Below are positions 1-19,679 of a DNA stretch of 19,679 nt, in pieces; positions within the stretch are counted from its first letter, which is position 1, and each line of letters starts with the position of its first letter. This DNA comes from Leptospira borgpetersenii serovar Javanica (GTDB lineage: Bacteria > Spirochaetota > Leptospiria > Leptospirales > Leptospiraceae). Under the pieces are notes generated by a model. That model did not search any database, was not told the DNA's origin, and saw only the letters and a program-made list of their open reading frames with translations. Position numbers and translations under genes: made by a program. The stretch is taken from the NCBI RefSeq assembly GCF_003046425.1, contig NZ_QAJG01000003.1:212501-232179 (forward strand), read 5' to 3'.

Positions 1-340
1 CTCCGGTTCCGGTCCCTCCCCCCATTCCAGCTGTGACAAAAACCATATCGGCCCCGCGGACTGAGGATTGTATTCTTTCCTTATCTTCTTCCGCCGCTCT
101 ATAACCGAGTTCGGGATCGCCACCCGCTCCCATACCACGAGTCACTTTTGTTCCTAAAATGATTTTATTCTCCACTGGAGAACGAAGTAAAACTTGCTCG
201 TCGGTATTAAGAATCGTAAATTCAACCCCTTTTAAAGTGGAGTTAGACATTCTCGTCACTGCATTCATTCCGCCGCCGCCGACTCCGAATACTTTAATTA
301 CTGCGGGGCTTGATTTTACTTCTTCTTCAAATCGGATCAT
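1..340 (-). CDS. ftsZ: Cell division protein FtsZ (N-terminal part, cut by the window edge)
   Basis: FtsZ is the tubulin-like GTPase that polymerises into the division ring on the inner face of the cytoplasmic membrane. The window holds the first 113 codons, read leftwards from the ATG at 338-340; the rest lies beyond base 1. Visible nucleotide-binding features are [10 protein letters not shown] (residues 19-28), NTD (45-47), GAGGDPELG (71-79) and the tubulin signature GGGTGTG (107-113), which together are diagnostic. A Shine-Dalgarno-like AAAAGGA lies just upstream of the ATG, inside the 25-base gap after the ftsA stop. The gene is last of the ftsQ-ftsA-ftsZ run seen here and is probably co-transcribed with it. 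Nothing looks damaged in the visible part. Confidence 0.96.
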   Translation of the reverse strand, partial: MIRFEEEVKSSPAVIKVFGVGGGGMNAVTRMSNSTLKGVEFTILNTDEQVLLRSPVENKIILGTKVTRGMGAGGDPELGYRAAEEDKERIQSSVRGADMVFVTAGMGGGTGTG

Positions 341-365
341 ATTGTTTTTCCTTTTGGGGGACGGA

Positions 366-2409
<2,044 letters not shown>

Positions 2410-2436
2410 CTCGTTTTTTAATGTGAGAACTTCTCC

Positions 2437-2464
2437 ATTTTAAGAAAAGCCTAGTTGAATTCAA
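2437..2464 (-). promoter_or_regulatory. Candidate promoter for the ftsQ-ftsA-ftsZ genes
   Basis: On the minus strand a TTGAAT (-35 like, bases 2464-2459) and TAAAAT (-10 like, 2442-2437) are separated by 16 bases. The -10 differs from the sigma-70 consensus at one position and the -35 at two. The predicted transcript would begin about 20 bases before the longer ftsQ start. AT-rich DNA yields such matches by chance, so this is only a candidate. Confidence 0.35.
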
Positions 2465-2792
2465 AACAAACCCGAATTTTAGGAGGGATATTGAATCTAA
2501 GAAATTTTATCCCAAAAATAACCGAAGATATCAAATGGTCTCATTTCTGAAAATGAAACGTTTCTACACATTTTTAGGAACCACTTACGAGAGTGTTCCA
2601 ACGATTAAGTCTGTTAGAAAGCCCATAAATCACCAATCTATAGGATCAGAGAACTGATGACAGTGTCGCGGCTATGCCGCTCCCACAAAAGACAGCTTTG
2701 GGGCGCCATATCAGAGCCGGTCTCAAAACCTTAGGAATGTAGGAGCTATTACAATCTTAAACGACAGGAAAAACCTTCAATACGACGATTTC

Positions 2793-2814
2793 TGTGGGAA
2801 CTCTCACGTTTTTT
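2793..2814 (+). terminator. Possible intrinsic terminator within a repeat
   Basis: GTGGGA pairs with TCTCAC (bases 2794-2807, one G-T pair, very tight loop) and is followed by six T residues (2809-2814). This resembles a short rho-independent terminator on the plus strand. No plus-strand gene lies upstream within the window, and the stem also resembles small palindromic repeats found elsewhere here, so termination is uncertain. Confidence 0.3.
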
Positions 2815-2870
2815 AAAAACTTGCCGGACCGTTTAGAGATATTTTTCTTCAGGTTTTGGGACAAGTTCTT

Positions 2871-2893
2871 AGGTGAACTTGACGTAAGAAAGT
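2871..2893 (+). repeat. Dispersed repeat, consensus near ACGTGAGTTCGACGTAAG, copy 1
   Basis: AGGTGAACTTGACGTAAGAA matches three other places in this window (2991-3013 inverted, 8798-8820 and 17903-17925) over about 20 bases with a few substitutions. It lies outside genes, as do the other copies. This is the most divergent copy. Confidence 0.5.
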
Positions 2894-2990
2894 TGGGTGA
2901 ATCACTCGCAAACTTTATAACTACAAAATGGCACACAAACTGAAACGAAAATGCTGCTTCTATAGATCCAGCATAATATCGCTTTCACAT

Positions 2991-3013
2991 TTGTTATGTC
3001 GAACTCACGTTAT
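2991..3013 (-). repeat. Dispersed repeat, consensus near ACGTGAGTTCGACGTAAG, copy 2 (inverted)
   Basis: Read on the minus strand this is ATAACGTGAGTTCGACATAA. Its core GTGAGTTCGAC is identical to the copy at 17903-17925. It lies about 100 bases from copy 1 in opposite orientation, so the two could form a long imperfect stem if transcribed together. Confidence 0.6.
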
Positions 3014-3128
3014 CTGAGGCATAAAATCCGTTCGATACGAATTTGAAACCAACCTTTTTTCAAAAAAAGAAAGTCGCGCCGGAACAACTGTCCTATAAAA
3101 TCCGATCTTATAAGAAATAGACTGTCTC

Positions 3129-3929
<801 letters not shown>

Positions 3930-4157
3930 TATACTAATTTAGATTTAAACAAACCATCCACAAGCCGCTTCCATGAGGTAGGCAGCAAAAGACACGGAAT
4001 AATATAAGAACCTGTCCCCAAAGAAACCAAAGTGCTGCTCTTTATGAATCGTTCGATAAACTTAAACTTTATGGTCTTACGTAGAAAAAAATAGCAGAAG
4101 GGCTTGATACAAGAAACATAGAAGGAGAAAGCCGAACGGATGAAATCAAAAATCGGC

Positions 4158-5047
4158 TTATCGATCTTTTCCGATCAATTCTGCAAGAATCAATCCCGCA
4201 AAAACGATTGTACAACCTGCAATCCGAATGGGGCCTGAAGTTTCACCTAACAATAAAAAAGCGATAACGGAAGAAAAAACAGGTTCCAAAGAAAAAATGA
4301 TTCCGACACGAGTTGGTGACACATAACGTTGAAATTTTGTTTGTAAAAATGTGGTCAATACCGAAGCTAAAAGCGCATTGTACAAAACCACCGGAATCAA
4401 TCTCATACTCGGATTAACTCTCACTTCCTCGATTCCGATAAAATGAAGGCCGATCACCGACACCAAAGCGAGAAAACCTGCCACAAAGGATTGATAAAAA
4501 ATGGAAACTCGAATCGGAATTTCAGCGCTTACACGATCCATTTGGATGATGTATAAAGAGAAAAAAAATGCGCCGCCAAGAGTAATCCAATCTCCACTTG
4601 TGATCATCAAGGAACCTTCCATCCCAATTTCTCCCAAAAGGATCAGATAAATTCCAGTAAAAACCACGGCAGCCCCCAAAAGATTTCCTTTTGCGGGCAT
4701 TTTCCTTTTGAAGACCGCTTCCAGAAACGGTGTAATGACAACTAATGTTCCGATTAAAAAAGAAGATTTGGTCGCCGTCGTAGTTTTGAGCCCTAAGGTT
4801 TCACAAGCAAACCCGAGATATAAAAACATTCCGAGCCAAAATGCACTCGGATACCAAACTTTGCCGTTTCTAAATTCTTTCCAAACGAATGGAAAAAATA
4901 CGATGCTTGCAATCCCAAAACGAAGCCCCAAAAAGATGGAGGGAGAAGTATCCCTGAGTCCAAAAACCGTCATGGTGAAGGTCCCTCCCCAAATCAGTGT
5001 ACAAAGGATAAGATATACCTCGTTTCCAAGTTGTCCGATACGAAACA

Positions 5048-5048
<1 letters not shown>
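4158..5048 (-). CDS. EamA/DMT-family membrane transporter
   Basis: This 296-residue protein has about ten hydrophobic segments arranged as two EamA repeats of about five helices each, the standard layout and length of the drug/metabolite transporter superfamily. Repeat 1 begins [20 protein letters not shown]; repeat 2 begins [20 protein letters not shown]. Typical signatures include the early W-G-x-T/S-F and the late [18 protein letters not shown], where a glutamate-proline in helix nine is a family hallmark. The substrate cannot be read from sequence. The ATG overlaps the stop of the upstream carboxypeptidase gene (TAATG), implying coupled translation. Export or uptake of amino acids or peptides would fit that neighbour but is only inference. 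Confidence 0.88.
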
Positions 5049-6574
<1,526 letters not shown>

Positions 6575-6590
6575 TCTCTTTAAAATATTA

Positions 6591-6650
<60 letters not shown>

Positions 6651-6651
6651 T

Positions 6652-6684
<33 letters not shown>

Positions 6685-6712
6685 CTCCTTTCTACTATGG
6701 GTCCTTTAGGAT

Positions 6713-6717
6713 AGGAA
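6713..6717 (+). promoter_or_regulatory. Ribosome binding site of the FGE-fold gene
   Basis: AGGAA lies five bases before the ATG at 6723 and fixes that start. Confidence 0.7.
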
Positions 6718-6722
6718 TCTTC

Positions 6723-7604
<882 letters not shown>

Positions 7605-7605
7605 T

Positions 7606-8709
<1,104 letters not shown>

Positions 8710-8716
8710 GTATCGA

Positions 8717-8753
8717 GTTCTGAAAACGGATTGAACAATCTTGTTTTCGGAAC
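8717..8753 (+). terminator. Strong hairpin after the lipoprotein gene, probable terminator
   Basis: GTTCTGAAAAC (8717-8727) pairs with GTTTTCGGAAC (8743-8753) over 11 base pairs with one wobble. Inside it GATTG pairs with CAATC (8729-8740), giving one long near-continuous stem seven bases after the stop codon. No run of T follows, so this may stabilise the transcript end or act from either side rather than being a textbook rho-independent terminator. Confidence 0.55.
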
Positions 8754-8767
8754 TGTCCGTATATACC

Positions 8768-8802
8768 CGTTAAACGCAGAGCGATAGGCGCCCTATTTAA
8801 CG
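8768..8802. repeat. Stem-loop element
   Basis: CGTTAA (8768-8773) pairs with TTAACG (8797-8802), and ATAGG (8784-8788) pairs with CCTAT (8792-8796) around a CGC loop, leaving a nine-base bulge on one side. The left arm, CGTTAAACGCA, recurs at 19439-19449. It partly overlaps the next dispersed repeat copy. Confidence 0.45.
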
Positions 8803-8820
8803 TGAATTCGATATAAGGAT
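8798..8820 (+). repeat. Dispersed repeat, consensus near ACGTGAGTTCGACGTAAG, copy 3
   Basis: TAACGTGAATTCGATATAAG differs from the core consensus at a few positions. It lies about 90 bases after the lipoprotein stop codon, similar to copy 4, which sits immediately after the big regulator gene. Confidence 0.55.
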
Positions 8821-8858
8821 GTTCCAAAACTCATCAACTTACTCAAAGGGCGTAACCT

Positions 8859-8872
8859 GTAGGAATTCCTAC
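8859..8872. repeat. Perfect 14-bp palindrome GTAGGAATTCCTAC
   Basis: The sequence is identical on both strands. Imperfect relatives occur at 2739-2754 (TGTAGGAGCTATTACA) and 2793-2808 (TGTGGGAACTCTCACG), suggesting a small palindromic repeat family scattered between genes. Confidence 0.5.
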
Positions 8873-9387
8873 GTTCTATCACGAATTTGCTAAACAATTT
8901 ATTGCAACTGATTTCTTTTTAGGTTTTTAGGACAGATCACAGTCGATTTTAACTCCACTCCGCACTTTTCTTAACTCCACGATACGTTAACTTTGTTTTT
9001 TGATAAAAAATTTGAACTTTAAGGCAAAAACAAAAAATCACAAAAGATGCGTTTTTGAAAATTATTACAAACATTAGAAAATTATAATTATTAGAAATAC
9101 GTCTATCAATAATTTTTCTACCTGTAAAAAATCCATTCGAATAAAATCTCTACAAAAAGAAAACTCACTTCCTAAGTAATTCCAGCCCTTTTTTCTTCCC
9201 ATTTAAACTCGACAAAACCCACTTAAAAATGCATAACTTACCATTAAAATCCTCTTATAAAATACGTTTTTTGTTTCTAAACCGAAACTTGAATCCAAAA
9301 AACAAACATCAGACGAAAACAATCGAAGCTTTATCAAACCCTAAAGTAACAATTAACGGGCAAAAATCATAACAAAATAAAAATTTA

Positions 9388-9408
9388 ATAAGCATTACCA
9401 ATGCTTAT
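9388..9408. promoter_or_regulatory. Inverted repeat, candidate repressor operator
   Basis: ATAAGCATT (9388-9396) and AATGCTTAT (9400-9408) are perfect 9-bp arms separated by ACC. The element overlaps the position where the -35 of the TATAAT at 9429-9434 would lie, and is 88 bases before the decarboxylase-like start. Size and symmetry fit a dimeric helix-turn-helix regulator such as a TetR-type repressor. The regulator itself is not encoded next door. Confidence 0.6.
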
Positions 9409-9434
9409 GATTCATTTTACAGCAACACTATAAT
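9406..9434 (+). promoter_or_regulatory. Candidate promoter of the decarboxylase-like gene
   Basis: A perfect -10 hexamer TATAAT lies at 9429-9434. At 17 bases upstream the -35 position is TTATGA (9406-9411), a poor match lying partly within the inverted repeat. A weak -35 overlapping an operator is common in regulated promoters. Confidence 0.4.
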
Positions 9435-9486
9435 TTTATTATTTACAATATCTGAAAAATATATCCAACATTGAACGCCAAGACAC

Positions 9487-9491
9487 AGGAG
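9487..9491 (+). promoter_or_regulatory. Ribosome binding site of the decarboxylase-like gene
   Basis: AGGAG lies five bases before the ATG at 9497; a strong site that fixes the start. Confidence 0.75.
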
Positions 9492-9496
9492 TCAAC

Positions 9497-10420
9497 ATGA
9501 CGGACTACATCGTTCGCGGAGGTGAACAAGAACTTCCCCCGCCTTATCAAATGAAACAAGTAGAATTTTACGCCTTTTGTATACAAGGAAATCAGAATGC
9601 AATTCAATCTATCGTAGATCGAGATCTAAACGGTCCCGCAAGTGGCAAGATGTATTATTCCGCATTTACGGATAAATTATTTCTTGTATTTGCAAAACAG
9701 CAATATCTCGTTCCGGGCAACGACTGCGGCTGGGTGAAGGAAACAGACGTAGGTTTTTGGATTCCTCTTTTTGCAAAAGATCCGTTTCGAATCCGGTTCT
9801 ATCAACCTTATCTTTTCGTAGATATTCCTACTGCAATGACTACGGGAAGGGAAATCTACGGTTTTCATAAAATTCAAGGTGAATTTCAGATACCTTCTCT
9901 TCAGGTTCCTCCCGAATACTTTTCCGTGGATGCGATCACCCCTCGTGGCAAAGATCGTCAGGCCATCTCCCAACGAATATTCACTCTTACTTGTCCTCCA
10001 GAAGAAACTCATTCAAAGGAATCGTTCGACGAATTGTCTAAGTTAGGGAATGAATTCTTTAAAATTCTTTTCGATGACCCTTTCAAGATCAAAATTCCGA
10101 ATACCGGCTCAACGATCAATCTCTTGGAGCATTTATTTTTTCCCGAAGTTGGAATGGTCTTCTTAAAACAATTTAGGGATGCAGCCGATCCTAAGTTAGC
10201 TTGTTATCAAGCAATCGTAGAAGCGAATAGTAACGTTACTCTCTTTCGTAAGGGAGGAATTTTGGAAGGGAATTACATTTTAGATATTTTGAGTAACGCG
10301 TATTTTCCTTTCATTTCCGACTTCGGCCTTAAAAGCACTTCCATCTCGATTCAATTCGGGATTTGGTGTGACTTTGATTTTGATTTTTCTCCCGGAAAAA
10401 TCATTCATCAAAACGTCTAA
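9497..10420 (+). CDS. Acetoacetate-decarboxylase-like protein
   Basis: The 307-residue product resembles the acetoacetate decarboxylase (ADC) family, whose founding member uses a lysine Schiff base to decarboxylate beta-keto acids and whose distant relatives catalyse other aldol-type chemistry. The key region is PYLFVDIPTAMTTGREIYGF followed by HK (residues 104-125). It matches the family 'GRE-x-x-G-F/Y-P-K' pattern with the candidate Schiff-base lysine at K125 and the preceding R118-E119 retained. Two changes stand out: proline before the lysine is histidine (H124), and the second lysine that lowers the pKa in clostridial ADC is isoleucine (I126). It is also longer than the roughly 245-residue classical enzyme. 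The substrate is therefore open. No signal peptide is seen, so it is cytoplasmic. The flavoprotein gene follows after 141 bases on the same strand. Confidence 0.75.
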   Translation: MTDYIVRGGEQELPPPYQMKQVEFYAFCIQGNQNAIQSIVDRDLNGPASGKMYYSAFTDKLFLVFAKQQYLVPGNDCGWVKETDVGFWIPLFAKDPFRIRFYQPYLFVDIPTAMTTGREIYGFHKIQGEFQIPSLQVPPEYFSVDAITPRGKDRQAISQRIFTLTCPPEETHSKESFDELSKLGNEFFKILFDDPFKIKIPNTGSTINLLEHLFFPEVGMVFLKQFRDAADPKLACYQAIVEANSNVTLFRKGGILEGNYILDILSNAYFPFISDFGLKSTSISIQFGIWCDFDFDFSPGKIIHQNV

Positions 10421-10501
10421 AGCCAGCTTCGGAAAAAACCTACATATATAAAAAACGAGGCCGAGTTTGGGAATCTGTTAGTTTAAATTCAATTTGTAAA
10501 T

Positions 10502-10523
10502 ATATATTAAAATTTTAATATAT
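10502..10523. promoter_or_regulatory. 22-bp perfect AT-only palindrome upstream of the flavoprotein gene
   Basis: The half-site ATATATTAAAA (10502-10512) is followed directly by its exact complement (10513-10523). It consists only of A and T and lies about 40 bases before the flavoprotein ATG. It could be an operator, part of a promoter, or a weak hairpin. AT-rich composition makes chance palindromes more likely, though 22 bases is long. Confidence 0.4.
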
Positions 10524-10550
10524 TTCACCAACATAGCTTAACTGATAGTA

Positions 10551-10556
10551 GAGGAG
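10551..10556 (+). promoter_or_regulatory. Ribosome binding site of the flavoprotein gene
   Basis: GAGGAG lies five bases before the ATG at 10562, a near-ideal site that fixes the start. Confidence 0.75.
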
Positions 10557-10561
10557 ATTTT

Positions 10562-12628
<2,067 letters not shown>

Positions 12629-12692
12629 ATTTCGGAAATGAAATCTTCTCTTTTCGATTTCGACCTTAGAAAGGGAATTTAATTGTTTTAGG

Positions 12693-17902
<5,210 letters not shown>

Positions 17903-17925
17903 TAAATGTGAGTTCGACGTAAGGA
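17903..17925 (+). repeat. Dispersed repeat, consensus near ACGTGAGTTCGACGTAAG, copy 4
   Basis: AAATGTGAGTTCGACGTAAG starts right after the stop codon of the large regulator gene. The core GTGAGTTCGAC is identical to the inverted copy at 2991-3013. I see no intrinsic terminator between this gene and the convergent restriction pseudogene. Confidence 0.6.
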
Positions 17926-18057
17926 AACTGGACAGAACCTCTTGTACATATTTCATGAGGGATTCTCTCTTGCTCTAAACGATTTTTTGAATCTAAAGTA
18001 CCTAAATATCTCCAAGTTTCGTGTTCCAATCAAGCGAGGAATTTCGGTTCCGAAGAT

Positions 18058-19217
18058 TTAGAAGAAAACGTAACGTCCTGAGCCTCGTAAAAAAAACGGA
18101 GTAGCGGATAAATCATAAACCATTTTTACGCCCAATTTGCGTTTTACGGCTTCGATTCCTGATATCCAAAGTCGTGCGGCTTCGTTATTTCTCTTGGCCT
18201 CTTCCTTATCTTCTCCTTTCAGGTTCTCTATATCCTGCGTCTCTGGCTTTTCCCGATAACAATGATGCGCCTCATCGTTAATAACTAATATATTTTTAAA
18301 ACCTATTAACTCTGGCATCTCACACGTTGGATCATTTGACCTTCTGTTTCCATCGTATTCAGTTCGGGACCTCGGCCTTTTAAAAGAAGTCGCCCAATTC
18401 GCGAAATATCTATTTTTTCTCTTAGCTTGAATGAATGATAATTTGTAATTACAATCTTTGCACGTTCTAAATCAGATAACATGTCAGAAGGAACTATTTC
18501 ACGATGACGATAATAACTGTCCGGATCATTAGGCTTTAATACGCGCAACCGATCTCGAATTGTAAGTCCAGGAGTTATAATTAAAAAGCCGCGGCTAAAA
18601 TTAGAATTAGCGGGCCGTCTGACCGCATTGATCGTTTGCCAGGCGATTATCATGGCAATCACAGTAGTCTTTCCCGTTCCGGTTGCAAGTTTCAATGCAA
18701 CTCTCATTAGCTCGGGATTCGCTTCCAAATTTGCACTTTTTAAATGAGCCCAGATTCCTGTACCAAACGAGTCCTTAGGCAATTTTGGCGCAACCTCCGT
18801 GAGCCAAATCAGAGTCTCAACTGCTTCCACTTGACAAAAAAAGGTCGCACTCCTTGAAATTGATGACTTCTCCAATATTCAAGCAAACGAGCGGTTTCGG
18901 GTGTCACTAACCATTGGGTAGGAGATTTTAGCTTTCTCCAGTCATCGACAAAGTTCCAGACCATGTTGATAATGGGAAAAGGATCGTATTTTTGAGTCTC
19001 CGTATCAAAGCCAGTAAGACCTGAAAATTCGAGATAGTCTTGCTTGGCATTTTTTCTTAGCTTTTGTGGATGAGAAATTGGGGTAATAAGTTCTGATCTT
19101 CGCCGTCCTTCGACAATTTTCCCAGTAGGCTGCCCAATTTCATCAAGATCCCAGTGACGTCCTGGATATTCATAAGGCGAATTTAGAATCGGCTGTGAAA
19201 AAAAAATCTTCAATCAT
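18058..19217 (-). pseudogene. Type III-like restriction endonuclease (Res), broken and truncated
   Basis: Joined across frames, the remnant reads as the N-terminal third of a type III Res-like restriction helicase. It shows QPILNSPYEYPGRHW near the start, ATGTGKTT (helicase motif I, about bases 18660-18690), NDEAHHCY (motif II) and YDLSATPFF (motif III). From memory this resembles the group NCBI names BPTD_3080-type. Three frame breaks are visible. A nine-T tract (minus strand, 18198+1000 region, bases 19198-19206) should be eight to keep the ATG at 19217 in frame. A seven-T tract at 18836-18842 should be eight (RPFF then CQVEAVE). An extra AG at about 18317-18320 splits QRV from MPEL. After LRGSG (about 18077) the expected sequence ends, with a stop at 18058, so the nuclease domain and the rest of the helicase are lost. 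No function is expected. Confidence 0.88.
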
Positions 19218-19332
19218 TGCGTAGGTTATTTTTATCCAGAATTTTGATTACGGCTAAAGCAATATCTTCATGCAATATCCATAGATTCTGCATAGTGTTT
19301 AAAGATTTTTTTGAGGAAGTTAATGGAAAAAC
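19210..19332 (-). pseudogene. Possible tail of a gene upstream of the restriction remnant
   Basis: On the minus strand an open stretch ends at a TGA at 19210-19212, overlapping the reconstructed Res start at 19217 by eight bases, as adjacent operon genes often do. Its last 27 residues begin MQNLWILHEDIALAVIKILD; the frame is closed by a stop at about 19333. It may be the surviving end of a gene that preceded res in its operon. I cannot assign a family, and it may be chance. Confidence 0.25.
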
Positions 19333-19494
19333 TCATGACTTCTGTTATCTTACGGCAAATGCAGCAATTCTCTAAATTTAGATTTCTTATTTAGTGGAAC
19401 AGTGTTGCAGAGCGCAATTTCTAAAACAAGGACAAACTCGTTAAACGCAAAAACCAATCTCTCTTCGAGCTTGGCTTTAATCATTCTTAGAAGT

Positions 19495-19524
19495 CTAGGA
19501 TACACTTTGATCCTAGTTTATTTT
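19495..19524 (+). terminator. Candidate intrinsic terminator
   Basis: CTAGGAT (19495-19501) pairs with ATCCTAG (19510-19516) around an eight-base loop, followed by TTTATTTT. The shape suits a plus-strand terminator, but no clear gene lies just upstream; the 23-codon frame at 19323 is the only candidate. Confidence 0.35.
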
Positions 19525-19599
19525 GAATTGTTAAATTGTTTTTGAATTTAGTTTAGGGGAGAGCTTTTAAGAAAAGCATCCTTAACAACATATAAGAAC

Positions 19600-19615
19600 C
19601 TGGCCTTTCGGCCAG
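19600..19615. repeat. Hairpin CTGGCC-TTTC-GGCCAG
   Basis: A perfect 6-bp GC-rich stem with a TTTC loop. It is flanked by direct repeats of AGAACCT (19595-19601 and 19614-19620) that overlap its two ends. Confidence 0.55.
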
Positions 19616-19622
19616 AACCTTG

Positions 19623-19642
19623 CAACGTCTCGAGAGACGTTG
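19623..19642. repeat. Hairpin CAACGTCT-CGAG-AGACGTTG
   Basis: A perfect 8-bp stem with a four-base loop, starting eight bases after the preceding hairpin. No T run follows. The pair could be an RNA leader for a gene beyond the window, part of a mobile element end, or a repeat. Confidence 0.55.
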
Positions 19643-19679
19643 TAAACTGCGATGAGAGAAATGTAATTTGTTGTTCTAT

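Larger units (their letters stand above)
2410..3128. other. Gene-free region with dispersed repeat fragments
   Basis: About 720 bases between the divergent ftsQ and MCE-type genes contain no protein I can recognise. A 41-codon frame starting at 2535 has no ribosome site and no familiar sequence. The region holds a perfect GCGGC/GCCGC hairpin (2668-2680) next to CTCCCACA, two imperfect palindromes related to TGTGGGA-TCCCACA (2739-2754 and 2793-2808), and two copies of a GTGAGTTCGAC repeat described separately. It reads as a mosaic of small repeats rather than one decayed gene. Confidence 0.6.
8710..9496. other. AT-rich intergenic region with repeats and an operator at its right end
   Basis: About 790 bases carry no coding frame I can support. 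The left third holds the hairpin, stem-loop, dispersed repeat and palindrome listed separately. From about 8930 to 9380 the DNA is very AT-rich with frequent stops in all frames and I see nothing specific in it. The right end carries the inverted repeat and promoter of the decarboxylase-like gene. Confidence 0.6.
19218..19679. other. Region without an intact gene, rich in hairpins
   Basis: Apart from the doubtful gene tail, no coding frame is supportable. A 23-codon plus-strand frame at 19323 has a good GAGGAAG before its ATG but no recognisable product. The region contains the CGTTAAACGCA repeat (19439-19449), a hairpin followed by T-rich DNA, and two tandem hairpins near the window edge. 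Confidence 0.5.

Noticed and set aside
2535..2660. 41-codon plus-strand frame
   Set aside because: No ribosome site, no recognisable sequence, and it lies in a repeat-rich intergenic region.
4015..4157. Possible IstB-like transposition remnant (a frame reading ESFDKLKLYGLT, stop, KKIAEGLD)
   Set aside because: The resemblance is short, contains a stop and lacks any ATPase motif; not enough to call a mobile element.
19323..19394. 23-codon frame with a good GAGGAAG site
   Set aside because: Too short and without recognisable product; overlaps the possible upstream gene tail on the other strand.

Overview
The window looks like chromosomal DNA of a spirochaete, most likely Leptospira and probably a member of the pathogenic group. 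This rests on moderate-to-low G+C, lipoproteins with relaxed spirochaete-type lipoboxes, a compact ftsQ-ftsA-ftsZ cluster, long AT-rich gene-free stretches with small dispersed palindromic repeats, and a giant kinase/AAA/GAF/SpoIIE regulator of a type I associate with leptospires. The genus is inferred from sequence style and recalled families; no search was run.

Layout. (1) 1-2409, minus strand: the division genes ftsQ, ftsA and the first 113 codons of ftsZ, tightly packed, with ftsA starting one base after the ftsQ stop. (2) 2410-3128: a gene-free stretch holding a candidate ftsQ promoter and fragments of dispersed repeats. (3) 3129-3929: a lone MCE/MlaD-type membrane-anchored protein. (4) 4158-6574, minus strand: an M14 zinc carboxypeptidase lipoprotein translationally coupled (TAATG) to an EamA-type transporter. 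(5) 6723-8709: a formylglycine-generating-enzyme (FGE)-fold exported protein lacking both catalytic cysteines, followed one base later by a lipoprotein of unknown function. (6) 8710-9496: a repeat-bearing, AT-rich intergenic region ending in a strong candidate operator/promoter. (7) 9497-17902: an acetoacetate-decarboxylase-like enzyme, a phytoene-desaturase/amine-oxidase-like flavoprotein and a very large regulator, all on the plus strand. (8) 18058-19217, minus strand: a wrecked type III-like restriction endonuclease gene with three frameshifts and a lost C-terminus. (9) 19218-19679: no intact gene, but several strong hairpins.

The most interesting part is region 7. The decarboxylase-like gene has a 9+9 bp inverted repeat overlapping its likely promoter. 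The flavoprotein gene has its own 22 bp AT-rich palindrome just upstream. The third gene encodes a kinase-like domain without the catalytic aspartate, an AAA ATPase, a long helical middle, a GAF domain and an apparently complete SpoIIE/PP2C phosphatase. Its first 43 codons are in a different frame, joined at a perfect -1 slippery heptamer (A AAA AAC). That could be a programmed frameshift, a phase-variable homopolymer, a disabling mutation or a sequencing error. These three genes may form one undescribed small-molecule pathway with its own regulator, but this is inferred from adjacency only.
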